From contig NZ_FNTA01000004.1 in NCBI RefSeq assembly GCF_900105055.1, positions 3,441,501-3,505,500 on the forward strand: a DNA stretch of 64,000 nt, given 5' to 3'. The stretch is from Amycolatopsis lurida (GTDB lineage: Bacteria > Actinomycetota > Actinomycetes > Mycobacteriales > Pseudonocardiaceae). The notes under the pieces were generated by a model that had not been told where the DNA came from, ran no database searches, and saw only the letters and a list, made by a program, of their open reading frames with translations. Both the position numbers and the translations under genes were made by a program. How positions within the stretch are numbered: the first letter of the stretch is position 1; every line of letters begins with the position of its first letter. Shown here piece by piece: positions 36,402 to 43,636 of this stretch.

Positions 36402-36417
36402 TGTGAAGCGATTCACA
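36402..36417. promoter_or_regulatory. Rex-type operator 2 upstream of nuo
   Basis: TGTGAA-GCGA-TTCACA, a perfect 6-bp inverted repeat with the Rex spacing, is close to the recalled Streptomyces consensus TGTGAACGCGTTCACA. Its centre is 32 bp from that of operator 1, about three helical turns, so two Rex dimers could bind the same face. Confidence 0.7.
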
Positions 36418-36676
36418 AAGCATGGGGCGAGTGTAGGACGTGACTCACATTCTTGTCCCTAGGCCCCGTGCTATAAGGCTGCCCTAACTTGGCCGCACGG
36501 CCAGTACGGTTACCTCCGGCGTGCGGTACCGATGACCTGCGACGTCGTTCCCAAGATCGGCTTCAAAGGGCTGTTCGACCATATTTGTCCTGTGACCGAT
36601 ACCACTGCCCGGAGTACCCGTGACTGGTCCAGACGTGTGGAACGGAGGGGAGAGGGACGGCGTGCGGCGAGGCGTC

Positions 36677-36742
36677 GGTCGGGTGGGTCGTGAGTGGTAA
36701 GTGTCGTTCTAACGACACTTACCACTCACGACCCACCCGACC
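36677..36742. terminator. 66-bp near-continuous perfect palindrome after menJ
   Basis: Arms 36677-36708 and 36711-36742 are 32-bp exact complements with only CT between them, beginning GGTCGGGTGGGTCGTGAGTG. It starts 8 bp after the menJ stop on the minus strand. It can act as a very strong hairpin terminator, though no T-run follows. It also resembles a mobile or dispersed palindromic unit. Confidence 0.7.
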
Positions 36743-36749
36743 CAGGCGG

Positions 36750-38036
36750 TCAGCGCGGAGAAGGCGTCGCCCTCGCCAAAGCGGCGATGAGGCGGTCGAC
36801 GCCGTCTCCGCCCTTGGCGTCGTAGCAGCCCGAAAGTCCCTTGTACACCAACGGAAGGATCGAGTTGATCCGCAGCCCGTACTTCGTCGCCGCGTGCATG
36901 ACCTTCGGCTTCCCGATCAGCTTCGCGAACACGTTGCCGAGCCGGTAGTAGCCGCCCATCAGCTCCGCGACGGCGCGCGGGTAGCCCTCAAGCGCACGCT
37001 CACGCGAAGGGCCTTCGCGGCGCGCCAGCGCCTGCACGACGAACTCCGACGCCAGCTGCGCGGACTCCATCGCGGCCGAGATGCCCTCGCCGTTGAACGG
37101 GCTGACCATGCCGCCCGCGTCGCCGAGCAGCAGCAGTCCGTCGCGGTAGTGCGGGGTGCGGTTGAAGCCCATCGGGAGACCGGCGCCGCCGACCTTGCCG
37201 ATGGCGTTCTCCTCGCGGTAGCCCCATTCCTCGGGCGTCCCGTCGAGCCACTGGCGCAGCAGCGCGCGGTAGTCGGTGCTGCGGAACGCGGCCGACGTCG
37301 ACAGCATGCCGAGGCCGACGTTCACCGTGCCGTCGCCCAGCGGGAACGCCCAGCCGTAGCCAGGCAGCAGCTTCGGGTCGCGCGGGTCCGAGCGGTCCCA
37401 CAGCTCCAGGTGGCCCTCGATGAACGGGTCGTCGTGACGCGGGCTCTTGTAGTACTGCCGCACCGCGACACCCATCGGGCGCTTCTCGTTCTTCTGGATG
37501 CCGACACTCAGCGCGAGCCGCGCGGAGACGCCGTCGCAGGCCAGCACCAGCGGAGCGCGGTAGCTCACCGGCGTCTTCTCCGGGCCGACCTTCGCCTCGA
37601 CGCCGATCACGCGGCCGGTGGGGCTGGTGATGGCGCCGGTGACGGTGGTGCGCTCGTAGAGCCGCGCCCCCGCCTTGACCGCGGTCTTCGCGAGCAGGTC
37701 GTCGAAGTCCTGACGGGTCCGCGAAACGCCGTACGGCGGGTAGCTGGTCAGGTCCGGCCAGTCGAGCTCCAGCGTGAGCTCGCCGGTGAGGATCCGCAGG
37801 CCGCGGCTGTGCACCCAGCCCGCGTCCTCGCTGGTGTCGATCCCCAGGTCGATGAGCTGCTTGACGCCGCGCGGGGTCAGACCGTCGCCGCACACCTTCT
37901 CGCGCGGGAACTCGGTCTTCTCCAGCAGCAGCACGTCGACGCCCGCGCGGGCGAGGTACGTGGCGGCGGTGGAGCCGGCCGGTCCGGCACCGACGACGAT
38001 GACTTCGGCGTCGTGGTCAGCATTGCGACGGGTCAT
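36750..38036 (-). CDS. menJ: Menaquinone reductase (geranylgeranyl reductase family)
   Basis: A 428-aa FAD-dependent reductase. The N-terminal AEVIVVGAGPAGSTAATYLARAGVDVLLLEK is a Rossmann GxGxxG motif, EFPREKVCGDGLTPRG follows, and LLLGDAGGMVSPFNGEGISAAMESAQLA is the second FAD motif typical of geranylgeranyl reductases. In mycobacteria MenJ saturates one isoprene unit of MK-9. The ATG overlaps the menG stop (ATGA), pairing it with the last step of menaquinone synthesis. Apparent upstream extension of the frame is an antisense or overlap artefact within menG. Confidence 0.88.
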   Translation of the reverse strand: MTRRNADHDAEVIVVGAGPAGSTAATYLARAGVDVLLLEKTEFPREKVCGDGLTPRGVKQLIDLGIDTSEDAGWVHSRGLRILTGELTLELDWPDLTSYPPYGVSRTRQDFDDLLAKTAVKAGARLYERTTVTGAITSPTGRVIGVEAKVGPEKTPVSYRAPLVLACDGVSARLALSVGIQKNEKRPMGVAVRQYYKSPRHDDPFIEGHLELWDRSDPRDPKLLPGYGWAFPLGDGTVNVGLGMLSTSAAFRSTDYRALLRQWLDGTPEEWGYREENAIGKVGGAGLPMGFNRTPHYRDGLLLLGDAGGMVSPFNGEGISAAMESAQLASEFVVQALARREGPSRERALEGYPRAVAELMGGYYRLGNVFAKLIGKPKVMHAATKYGLRINSILPLVYKGLSGCYDAKGGDGVDRLIAALARATPSPR

Positions 38037-38737
38037 GCGCGCGAGTTTACGGATGGCTTCTTCGCACGGTGGATGGCGACGACGCCGAACGTGAGGTTCA
38101 GCCACTCCACCTCGGTCCACCCGGCACTCGCGATGATCTCGCCCAGGGTCCGCTGATCCGGCCACGCGAGCATGGATTCGGCCAGGTAGGAGTAGGCCTC
38201 GGGGTTCGACGAGGTCCGGGCGCCGACCCAGGTGAGCAGCTTCGCGATGAACTTCCGGTGCAGGAACCGGATCGGCGGGAATGTGGGCGTCGACACCTCG
38301 CAGATCACCAGGCGGCCGCCCGGTTTGACCACGCGCGCGATCTCGGTGAGCGCGGCCTTGGTGTCGACGAAGTTCCGCAGCGCGAGCGAGATGGTCACCG
38401 CGTCGAAGCTCTCGTCGGCGAACGGCAGCTTCATCGCGTCCGCGGCCACCATCGGGACGCCGCGGTGCTTGCCCGCCTTGAGCATGCCGACCGAGAAGTC
38501 CGCCGCGAGACACCACGCGCCGTTGCGCGCGTACTCGACGGTGGACACGCCGGTGCCCGCCGCGAGATCCAGCACCTTCTCGCCGCGTTTGGCGTCCAGC
38601 ACCCGGCCGGTGATGGTGCGCCAGCGGCGGTCGAAGCCGAAGGTCATGAACGAATTCGCGCGGTCGTAGCCGTCCGCGACGTCGTCGAACATGGCGGCGA
38701 CTTCGTGCGGATCCTTGTCAAGACTCGCTCGGGACAT
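38033..38737 (-). CDS. menG: Demethylmenaquinone methyltransferase
   Basis: A 234-aa class I SAM methyltransferase of the UbiE/MenG family that methylates demethylmenaquinone to menaquinone. The signatures are MFDDVADGYDRANSFMTFGFDRRWR near the start, VLDLAAGTGVSTVEYAR (SAM motif I), DAVTISLALRNFVD and PGGRLVICEVSTP. It is coupled to menJ. The gene lies 68 bp downstream of the SARP gene on the same strand. Confidence 0.92.
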   Translation of the reverse strand: MSRASLDKDPHEVAAMFDDVADGYDRANSFMTFGFDRRWRTITGRVLDAKRGEKVLDLAAGTGVSTVEYARNGAWCLAADFSVGMLKAGKHRGVPMVAADAMKLPFADESFDAVTISLALRNFVDTKAALTEIARVVKPGGRLVICEVSTPTFPPIRFLHRKFIAKLLTWVGARTSSNPEAYSYLAESMLAWPDQRTLGEIIASAGWTEVEWLNLTFGVVAIHRAKKPSVNSRA

Positions 38738-38805
38738 ACCCGCACACTACTTCGCTCGTCCTGAGGGATCGCGGCCAAGCGGGAGCAAAGCGACGTCCCG
38801 TAGGT

Positions 38806-39576
38806 TCACCTGACCCGGTGAAGCAACGCCGGGGCACGGTGCGCACCGGCCCCCGCGACCTCGCCGGCGAGGATCCTCCGCTCCAGCAACCGCAGTTCCG
38901 GCCCAGGTTCGAGGCCGAGCTGATCGACCGAGACCCGGCGCGCACGCCGGTACGCCGCCAGCGCGTCGGAGGTGCGCCCGGCTCGCCAAAGAGCGTCCAT
39001 CAGGAGGTACTGGGCACGCTGCCGCAACGGGTTCCGCCGCACCAGATCCGCCAGCTCGACGGCCGCGCTCGCGTGCCGCCCGAGGTCCAGATCGGCCTGG
39101 TAGAGCTCTTCGAGCAGGACCAGCCGGTGCTCCGACAGGCGCATCGTCTCGTCCGAAAGCAGCGGGACGTCGAGGCCTTCGTAGGGGGCGCCGTGCCAGT
39201 GTGTGAGGGCCTGCCGGATCAGCGAGGCGCGCTGCGCGGGGTCGGTGGATTTGAGCGCCTGGCTCGCCAGCGTCTCGAAGGTCTCGACGTCGAGTTCGCC
39301 GGGGTGGACCTCCAGCCGGTAGCCGCCGTTGTCGAAGCCGAGCCGGTCGCCCTCGGGCAGGGCCTGGCGCAGCTTGTGGACGTGCCAGTGCAGCTTCGGC
39401 ACCGCGCGCGGCTCCCACTTGCTCTCCCACAGGGCCTCGGTGAGCACGTTCACCGGGACGAAGGTGTTCGCGCGGACCAGCAGCACGCCGAGGAGCGTTC
39501 TTCTCATCCGGCCGTGCAGCGGGACCGACCGCGATCCGGTGGAGATGCTGAACGTGCCCAGTACTTCGAACCTCAC
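38806..39576 (-). CDS. SARP-family transcriptional regulator
   Basis: A 256-aa regulator of the AfsR/DnrI/RedD type. An N-terminal OmpR-like winged helix (MRFEVLGTFSISTGSRSVPLHGRMRRTLLGVLLVRAN...) is followed by a bacterial transcriptional activation domain (ALTHWHGAPYEGLDVPLLSDETMRLSEHRLVLLEELYQADLDLG). SARPs usually activate antibiotic clusters, but no biosynthetic cluster is visible nearby, so its target may be elsewhere or be the flanking glycosyltransferase and menG genes. The GTG start follows AGAGGA by 7 nt. Confidence 0.88.
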   Translation of the reverse strand: MRFEVLGTFSISTGSRSVPLHGRMRRTLLGVLLVRANTFVPVNVLTEALWESKWEPRAVPKLHWHVHKLRQALPEGDRLGFDNGGYRLEVHPGELDVETFETLASQALKSTDPAQRASLIRQALTHWHGAPYEGLDVPLLSDETMRLSEHRLVLLEELYQADLDLGRHASAAVELADLVRRNPLRQRAQYLLMDALWRAGRTSDALAAYRRARRVSVDQLGLEPGPELRLLERRILAGEVAGAGAHRAPALLHRVR

Positions 39577-39624
39577 GTGCCGTCCTCTCGCTCGATGGCG
39601 TGAGGGGACGATGAATGCCGGTTG

Positions 39625-39641
39625 TACAAAAGAGATACAAA
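39625..39641 (-). promoter_or_regulatory. 11-bp spaced direct repeat upstream of the SARP gene
   Basis: TACAAA occurs at 39625-39630 and 39636-39641, an 11-bp period (TTTGTA on the SARP strand). Direct repeats with one-helical-turn spacing are the usual form of SARP boxes near the -35 region. It sits about 50 bp before the SARP start. Confidence 0.35.
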
Positions 39642-39645
39642 GTGA

Positions 39646-40749
39646 TCAAGCGAGTGCGGAGAGCATTCCCTGCACTGACCGCGGCCAGGCGAATTCCTCC
39701 GCCCGCGCCCGCGCCGCCGCGCGCCGCGCGTCCTCGGGGCGCTCCAGCAGACCCGTGACAGCGCCCGCGAACGCCGGGGCCAGATCGTCGACGGCCTCAC
39801 CGCAGCCAGGCCGCACGATCTCCCGCAGCGCCGACGACGCCGAGACCACCACCGGAGTGCCCGAAGCGAGCGCCTCCAGCGCGGCGAGCCCGAACGTCTC
39901 GTGTGGACCGGGCGCGAGAGAGACGTCGGCGCTGGCCAGCAGCCGCGCGACGTCACCACGTCCGGAAAGGAAGCCGAGGAAGGTCACCGGAAGCCCACGC
40001 GCCCGCCGTTCCAGCGCACGCCGCCGAGGGCCGTCACCGGCGATCACCAGCCGCACGTTGTGCCCTGCCTCGGTCAGCTCGGCGACGGTGTCCACACTGC
40101 GTTCGACGTGCTTCTCCGGCGACAGGCGTCCACAGTGGACGATCAGCGCGTCGGCGTCACCGGACAAGGTGTGCCGCCAGCCGTCGTCGCGCCGGGCCGG
40201 GGTGAACGTCGTGAGGTCGACGCCGAGCGGGACCCGGCGCACATTCGGCGCGGCGATCCGGTCGAACTCCGCGCGGGCGAACGCCGTCGTGCAGACGACC
40301 GTGTCGTAGCGCCGCGCCATCCGCCGGTTCGCGACGTCCGCGACGCGCCGCGCGACGGGTTCCGGCATGAGGAACTGCTCCAGGAGCCGGTCCAGCCGCT
40401 CGTGCGAGATCACCATGCTGGGCACGCCGTTGCGCCGCGCCCAGACGCCCATGCCGCGCAGGGTCAGCCTGTCGGACACTTCCAGTCTGTCCGGCTCCAG
40501 GCGTTCCAGCACGGCGCGCACGCGATGCGGATCGACCGCGCGATAGCCGCCGGTACCCGGGATCTGCGGGGCGGGAAGGGAAAACCGGCGGACGCCCGAG
40601 GGCAACGTCTCGTCCGCGTGGCGCCGCCCTGGCACCACGAGCGTCACCTGATGTCCATTCGCCACGTATCCGGCGCCGAGGTGGTGCAACGCCGTCCGCA
40701 GGCCGCCCGAGCGTGGCCCGTAGAAGTTGGCCAGCTGGACTATATGCAT
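39646..40749 (-). CDS. GT4 glycosyltransferase
   Basis: A 367-aa GT-B fold retaining glycosyltransferase. It begins MHIVQLANFYGPRSGGLRTALHHLGAGY and carries the donor-site sequence VHCGRLSPEKHVERS plus the E-x7-E motif in PHETFGLAALEALASGTPVV. It probably transfers mannose or a related sugar from a nucleotide donor to a lipid or small molecule. It lies next to a second GT4 gene on the same strand (46 bp apart), which points to joint action on cell-envelope glycolipids. Confidence 0.83.
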   Translation of the reverse strand: MHIVQLANFYGPRSGGLRTALHHLGAGYVANGHQVTLVVPGRRHADETLPSGVRRFSLPAPQIPGTGGYRAVDPHRVRAVLERLEPDRLEVSDRLTLRGMGVWARRNGVPSMVISHERLDRLLEQFLMPEPVARRVADVANRRMARRYDTVVCTTAFARAEFDRIAAPNVRRVPLGVDLTTFTPARRDDGWRHTLSGDADALIVHCGRLSPEKHVERSVDTVAELTEAGHNVRLVIAGDGPRRRALERRARGLPVTFLGFLSGRGDVARLLASADVSLAPGPHETFGLAALEALASGTPVVVSASSALREIVRPGCGEAVDDLAPAFAGAVTGLLERPEDARRAAARARAEEFAWPRSVQGMLSALA

Positions 40750-40795
40750 TCCAGTCCACCTCGTGCCCGGTCCTTTCCCAGCCGGTGCATTTTGG

Positions 40796-41914
40796 TTACG
40801 CCGCGCGAGCGACTTTGCCTTGGACGGCCTCGTAGTGGCCGACCAGTTCGTGACAGACCGCGGGCCAGGTCCGGCCCAGAACGACCTTGCGCGCCTTCTC
40901 CCCCAGCCTGGCTCGCAACGCTTCGTCGCGCAGGTCGTTCACCTTGTCCACCAGCGCCGCCGCGAACCCGGCGCGGTCGGCGGGCAGCAGATAGCCGGTG
41001 CGGCCGGGTAGGACCAGGTCCTTCGGACCGCCCGCGTTCGGCGCCAGCACCGGCAGCCCGGACGCCATCGCTTCCTGGATGGCCTGGCAGAACGTCTCGT
41101 GCGGTCCTGTGTGGACGAAGACGTCGAGGCTCGCGTACGCGGCGGAGAGCTCTTCGCCGTACCGGGCGCCGAGGAATGCCGCACCCGGGATCCGTTCGCG
41201 CAGCATCGGCAGCTCCGGACCGTCACCGACGACGACCACGCGGATCCCGTCGACCCCGGCGAGCGCGGTCAGCCGCTCGACCTCCTTCTCGGGCGCGAGC
41301 CTGCCGACGAAACCGACCAGCAGTTCGCCGTTCGGCGCCAGCTCGGCGCGCAACGCGGGGTCGGCGTGGACCGGTGAGAACCGCTCGATGTCGACGCCGC
41401 GCGCCCAGCGGTGCACCCGAGGGATGCCGTGCAGTCTCAGCTGTTCCACCGAATCCGTCGACGGCGCGAGCGTGCGGTCGGCTCGCGAGTGCAGGCGGCG
41501 CACCCAGCGCCAGGCCGCGCGGGCGGCGATGCCGAAGCCGTAGGCGGCGGCGAAACCGGCGATGTCGGTCTGGTACACCGCGACACACGGCACCCGCAGC
41601 CGTCTTGCCGCGGCGAGACCGCGGGCGCCGACCACGAACGGCGACGCCAGATGCACCACGTCCGGTCCGAAGTCGGCCAGCGCGGTGAGCACCGTCCTGG
41701 TCGGCACGCCGACCGGAAGAGAGTTCACGCCGGGGAAGTCGAGGGCGGGAATGCGCACGACCGGGGCGCCGAGGTACTCGACGGGACCCGGCCCCGGGGC
41801 GATGATCAGCACGTCGTGCGCGCGGTCGCGGAGGTGTTCCACGACGCGGAGCACGGAGTTGGTCACGCCGTTCACCTGGGGCAGGAAACTTTCGGTGACT
41901 ATCGCGACTCGCAC
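40796..41914 (-). CDS. GT4 mannosyltransferase, MgtA-like
   Basis: A 372-aa GT4 enzyme similar to mycobacterial MgtA (Rv0557), a GDP-mannose-dependent transferase acting on a glucuronyl-diacylglycerol glycolipid. It begins VRVAIVTESFLPQVNGVTNSV, and later has GFVGRLAPEKEVERL and the E-x7-E motif in PHETFCQAIQEAMASGLPVL. Its position between menG and a DUF3592 gene matches the recalled mycobacterial order. The GTG at 41914 is chosen; a GTG three codons upstream, better placed after CCGGATG, is possible. Confidence 0.82.
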   Translation of the reverse strand: MRVAIVTESFLPQVNGVTNSVLRVVEHLRDRAHDVLIIAPGPGPVEYLGAPVVRIPALDFPGVNSLPVGVPTRTVLTALADFGPDVVHLASPFVVGARGLAAARRLRVPCVAVYQTDIAGFAAAYGFGIAARAAWRWVRRLHSRADRTLAPSTDSVEQLRLHGIPRVHRWARGVDIERFSPVHADPALRAELAPNGELLVGFVGRLAPEKEVERLTALAGVDGIRVVVVGDGPELPMLRERIPGAAFLGARYGEELSAAYASLDVFVHTGPHETFCQAIQEAMASGLPVLAPNAGGPKDLVLPGRTGYLLPADRAGFAAALVDKVNDLRDEALRARLGEKARKVVLGRTWPAVCHELVGHYEAVQGKVARAA

Positions 41915-42025
41915 GCGGATCACTGTCGCATCCGGTTGTGACGCCCACCCCAACAGAAACGGAACAGACGACATGTCATCTCAAGGTCGTGTTCCGTAAA
42001 CCAGGCTCGGCCACACTAGTCAGGC

Positions 42026-42856
42026 ATGACCCTCCTGTCCTCAAGGCCGCCTCAGCCCGTCGAGCCGGGGCTGGTGTCGAGGGCCCTCGAAGTGGCCGGG
42101 CGGCTGGCCAACGACGCGACCGACGTGATCACCGCGACCGCGGGCCGGGGCGCCCAACCCGATCCGAAGGACTCGCCCTTCGACTGGGTCACCGACACCG
42201 ACCGCATCCTCGAACGCCACACCCGCCGGGTGCTGACGGCGGAATTCCCCGGTATCCCCGTGGTCGGCGGCGAATTCGGTGCCGACCACGGTGCCGACGT
42301 CGCCGAATACCGCTGGGTGGTCGACCCGGTCGACGGCACCGCGAACTACGTCGCCGGTGTCCCCTGGTGCGCGTACAGCCTCGCCCTGATCGACGCTTCG
42401 GGCCCGGTGGTGGGCGTGGTGGCGGACCCGTACCGCGCCCAGATCTACGCCGCCGCGCGCGGCCGCGGCGCGCGGGCGAACGGCAAACCGATCACGCTCA
42501 CCGACCGCTGCGGGACCGCCGGGGCGATCGTCTGCACGGAACTCACGCGCAAGGGTGTCTGGCCGGGGATGGGCCAGTTCATCGAACGGGCCGCCGCCGC
42601 GCACGCCGGGGTCCGGGTGCTCGGCTCGGCGGCGCTGGCGATCGCGCAGGTCGCCTTAGGCCACGCGGCCGCGGCGGTGCTGCACAGCTACCGCGAATGG
42701 GACGTCGCCGGATCGGTCGCGCTGGCCATCGAGGCGGGTGCCGTGGTGCTGGACCGGCACGGGGAGGACACCGCCTTGCCGGTCGACGCCCTGCTCGTGG
42801 CGGCCCCCGGCGTGGCCGACGAGGTCCTGGGCTGGTGGCAGGAGTCGGTGGGCTGA
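42026..42856 (+). CDS. Inositol monophosphatase family protein
   Basis: A 276-aa metal-dependent sugar-phosphatase of the IMPase/SuhB/HisN superfamily. It has WVVDPVDGTANYVAGVPW (the DPxDGT metal motif) and YREWDVAGSVALAIEAGAVV (the second motif). Substrates in this superfamily range from inositol-1-phosphate to histidinol phosphate, and the motifs do not decide between them. It is divergent from mgtA across 110 bp, and inositol phosphate metabolism would suit mannosyl glycolipid synthesis. The 21-bp tandem array begins 12 bp after its stop. Confidence 0.82.
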   Translation: MTLLSSRPPQPVEPGLVSRALEVAGRLANDATDVITATAGRGAQPDPKDSPFDWVTDTDRILERHTRRVLTAEFPGIPVVGGEFGADHGADVAEYRWVVDPVDGTANYVAGVPWCAYSLALIDASGPVVGVVADPYRAQIYAAARGRGARANGKPITLTDRCGTAGAIVCTELTRKGVWPGMGQFIERAAAAHAGVRVLGSAALAIAQVALGHAAAAVLHSYREWDVAGSVALAIEAGAVVLDRHGEDTALPVDALLVAAPGVADEVLGWWQESVG

Positions 42857-42867
42857 GTTCGCCCCCC

Positions 42868-43014
42868 GATCACGCGAGTTACGCCCCCAAGCACGCGAGT
42901 TACGCCTTTGATCACGCGAGTTACGCCTTCGATCACGCGTGTCGTCCGCCTGATCACGCGTGTCGTCCATGTGATCACGCGTGTCGTCCGTCTGATCACG
43001 CGTGATCGCCGGTT
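42868..43014 (+). repeat. Tandem array, seven units of exactly 21 bp
   Basis: Units start at 42868, 42889, 42910, 42931, 42952, 42973 and 42994. The first three read GATCACGCGAGTTACGCC plus three variable bases (the second begins AAG). The next three read GATCACGCGTGTCGTCC plus four variable bases, and the seventh is degenerate after GATCACGCGTGATC. Most units contain GATC, several as TGATCA. The period equals two helical turns. It is not coding, as it lies after a stop and before a convergent gene end. Confidence 0.93.
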
Positions 43015-43037
43015 CCGCACGGCAAGCTCGCGCGACT

Positions 43038-43163
43038 GAGCACTGAACTCACGTGATCGGGAACGGGACTCACGTGATTGGAGGCGTAACTCGCGTGATT
43101 AGAGGCGTAACTCGCGTGATCAGAGGGACGACACGCGTGATTGGGCGGACGGCACGTGTGATC
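43038..43163 (-). repeat. Inverted tandem array, six units of 21 bp
   Basis: The same motif family in the opposite orientation, with CGTGAT-type cores at 43052, 43073, 43094, 43115, 43136 and 43157. The units at 43094 and 43115 are the reverse complement of the GATCACGCGAGTTACGCC type and the one at 43136 of the GTGTCGTCC type; the others are diverged. It is separated from the forward array by a 23-bp spacer, and its last unit overlaps the stop codon of the DUF3592 gene. Confidence 0.9.
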
Positions 43164-43614
43164 AGGCGGACGTCACGGCGAGCGAGCGCCGGTAGGCCAG
43201 CCGTTGCCGCCGGATCCACCACAGCAGCGGGCCGGCGATCAGCCAGGTGAAGAGGATCATGCTGCCCAGTGGCAGCAGGGTGTTCGCCGCCGAGCGGCCG
43301 GCCACCCGCGCGAGTTCGGGGTCGCCGACGTCGTACTCGATGTTCACGAGCTGCCCGGCGGCCAGCCCGGCCGGGTAGAGCACGCCGTTGGCCGGGCTGT
43401 GCATGATGCCGTCGGGGGTCGCGTAGTTGATGATCGTGCGGTCGAAGGCCACCGACTCGACCTGCGCCGTCGCCTGCCCGAGCTCCGCTTCGATCGCACT
43501 GTCGTTGCGGATGGCGGCGAACAGCAAGGAGACACCGAGCACGGTGACGAGTGAGGCGACAGCGAGGGCGGCATACCACCCGATGCGCCTCACCCGCTCC
43601 GTTTTGGCCGTCAC
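43162..43614 (-). CDS. DUF3592 membrane protein
   Basis: A 150-aa protein with an N-terminal membrane helix (about 12-34), an extracytoplasmic beta-rich domain containing YPAGLAAGQLVNIEYDVGDPELARV, and a second helix (about 112-135). It fits DUF3592 and the product of mycobacterial Rv0556, which lies between menD and mgtA. Here it has the same neighbours, but with a 21-bp repeat array and the phosphatase gene in between. Function unknown. The start is an ATG or GTG near 43614; its stop lies within the repeat array. Confidence 0.75.
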   Translation of the reverse strand: MTAKTERVRRIGWYAALAVASLVTVLGVSLLFAAIRNDSAIEAELGQATAQVESVAFDRTIINYATPDGIMHSPANGVLYPAGLAAGQLVNIEYDVGDPELARVAGRSAANTLLPLGSMILFTWLIAGPLLWWIRRQRLAYRRSLAVTSA

Positions 43615-43636
43615 GCCGCGAGCGTAGCGCTACCCG

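Larger units (their letters stand above)
36228..36676. other. Long nuo upstream region
   Basis: About 450 bp without a believable gene. Besides the two Rex-type sites it contains a small hairpin AGGGTT-AGGC-AACCCT (36325-36340). A frame at 36510-36725 on the minus strand has no ribosome site and reads like low-complexity noise. The nuo promoter is expected in this stretch. Confidence 0.5.

Noticed and set aside
36471..36487. Iron-box sites upstream of nuo
   Set aside because: Only about 12 of 19 matches to the recalled IdeR consensus, and the similar stretch at 36326-36342 is weaker still.
36510..36725. A 71-codon minus-strand gene upstream of nuo
   Set aside because: No ribosome site, it overlaps the large palindrome, and the sequence is Arg/Thr-rich noise.
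36750..38516. menJ extended to 588 codons
   Set aside because: The extra N-terminus is menG read out of frame; the ATG at 38036 begins the FAD-binding domain and overlaps the menG stop.
42868..43163. CRISPR array
   Set aside because: Units are 21 bp without unique spacers of 30 bp or more, and no cas genes are present.
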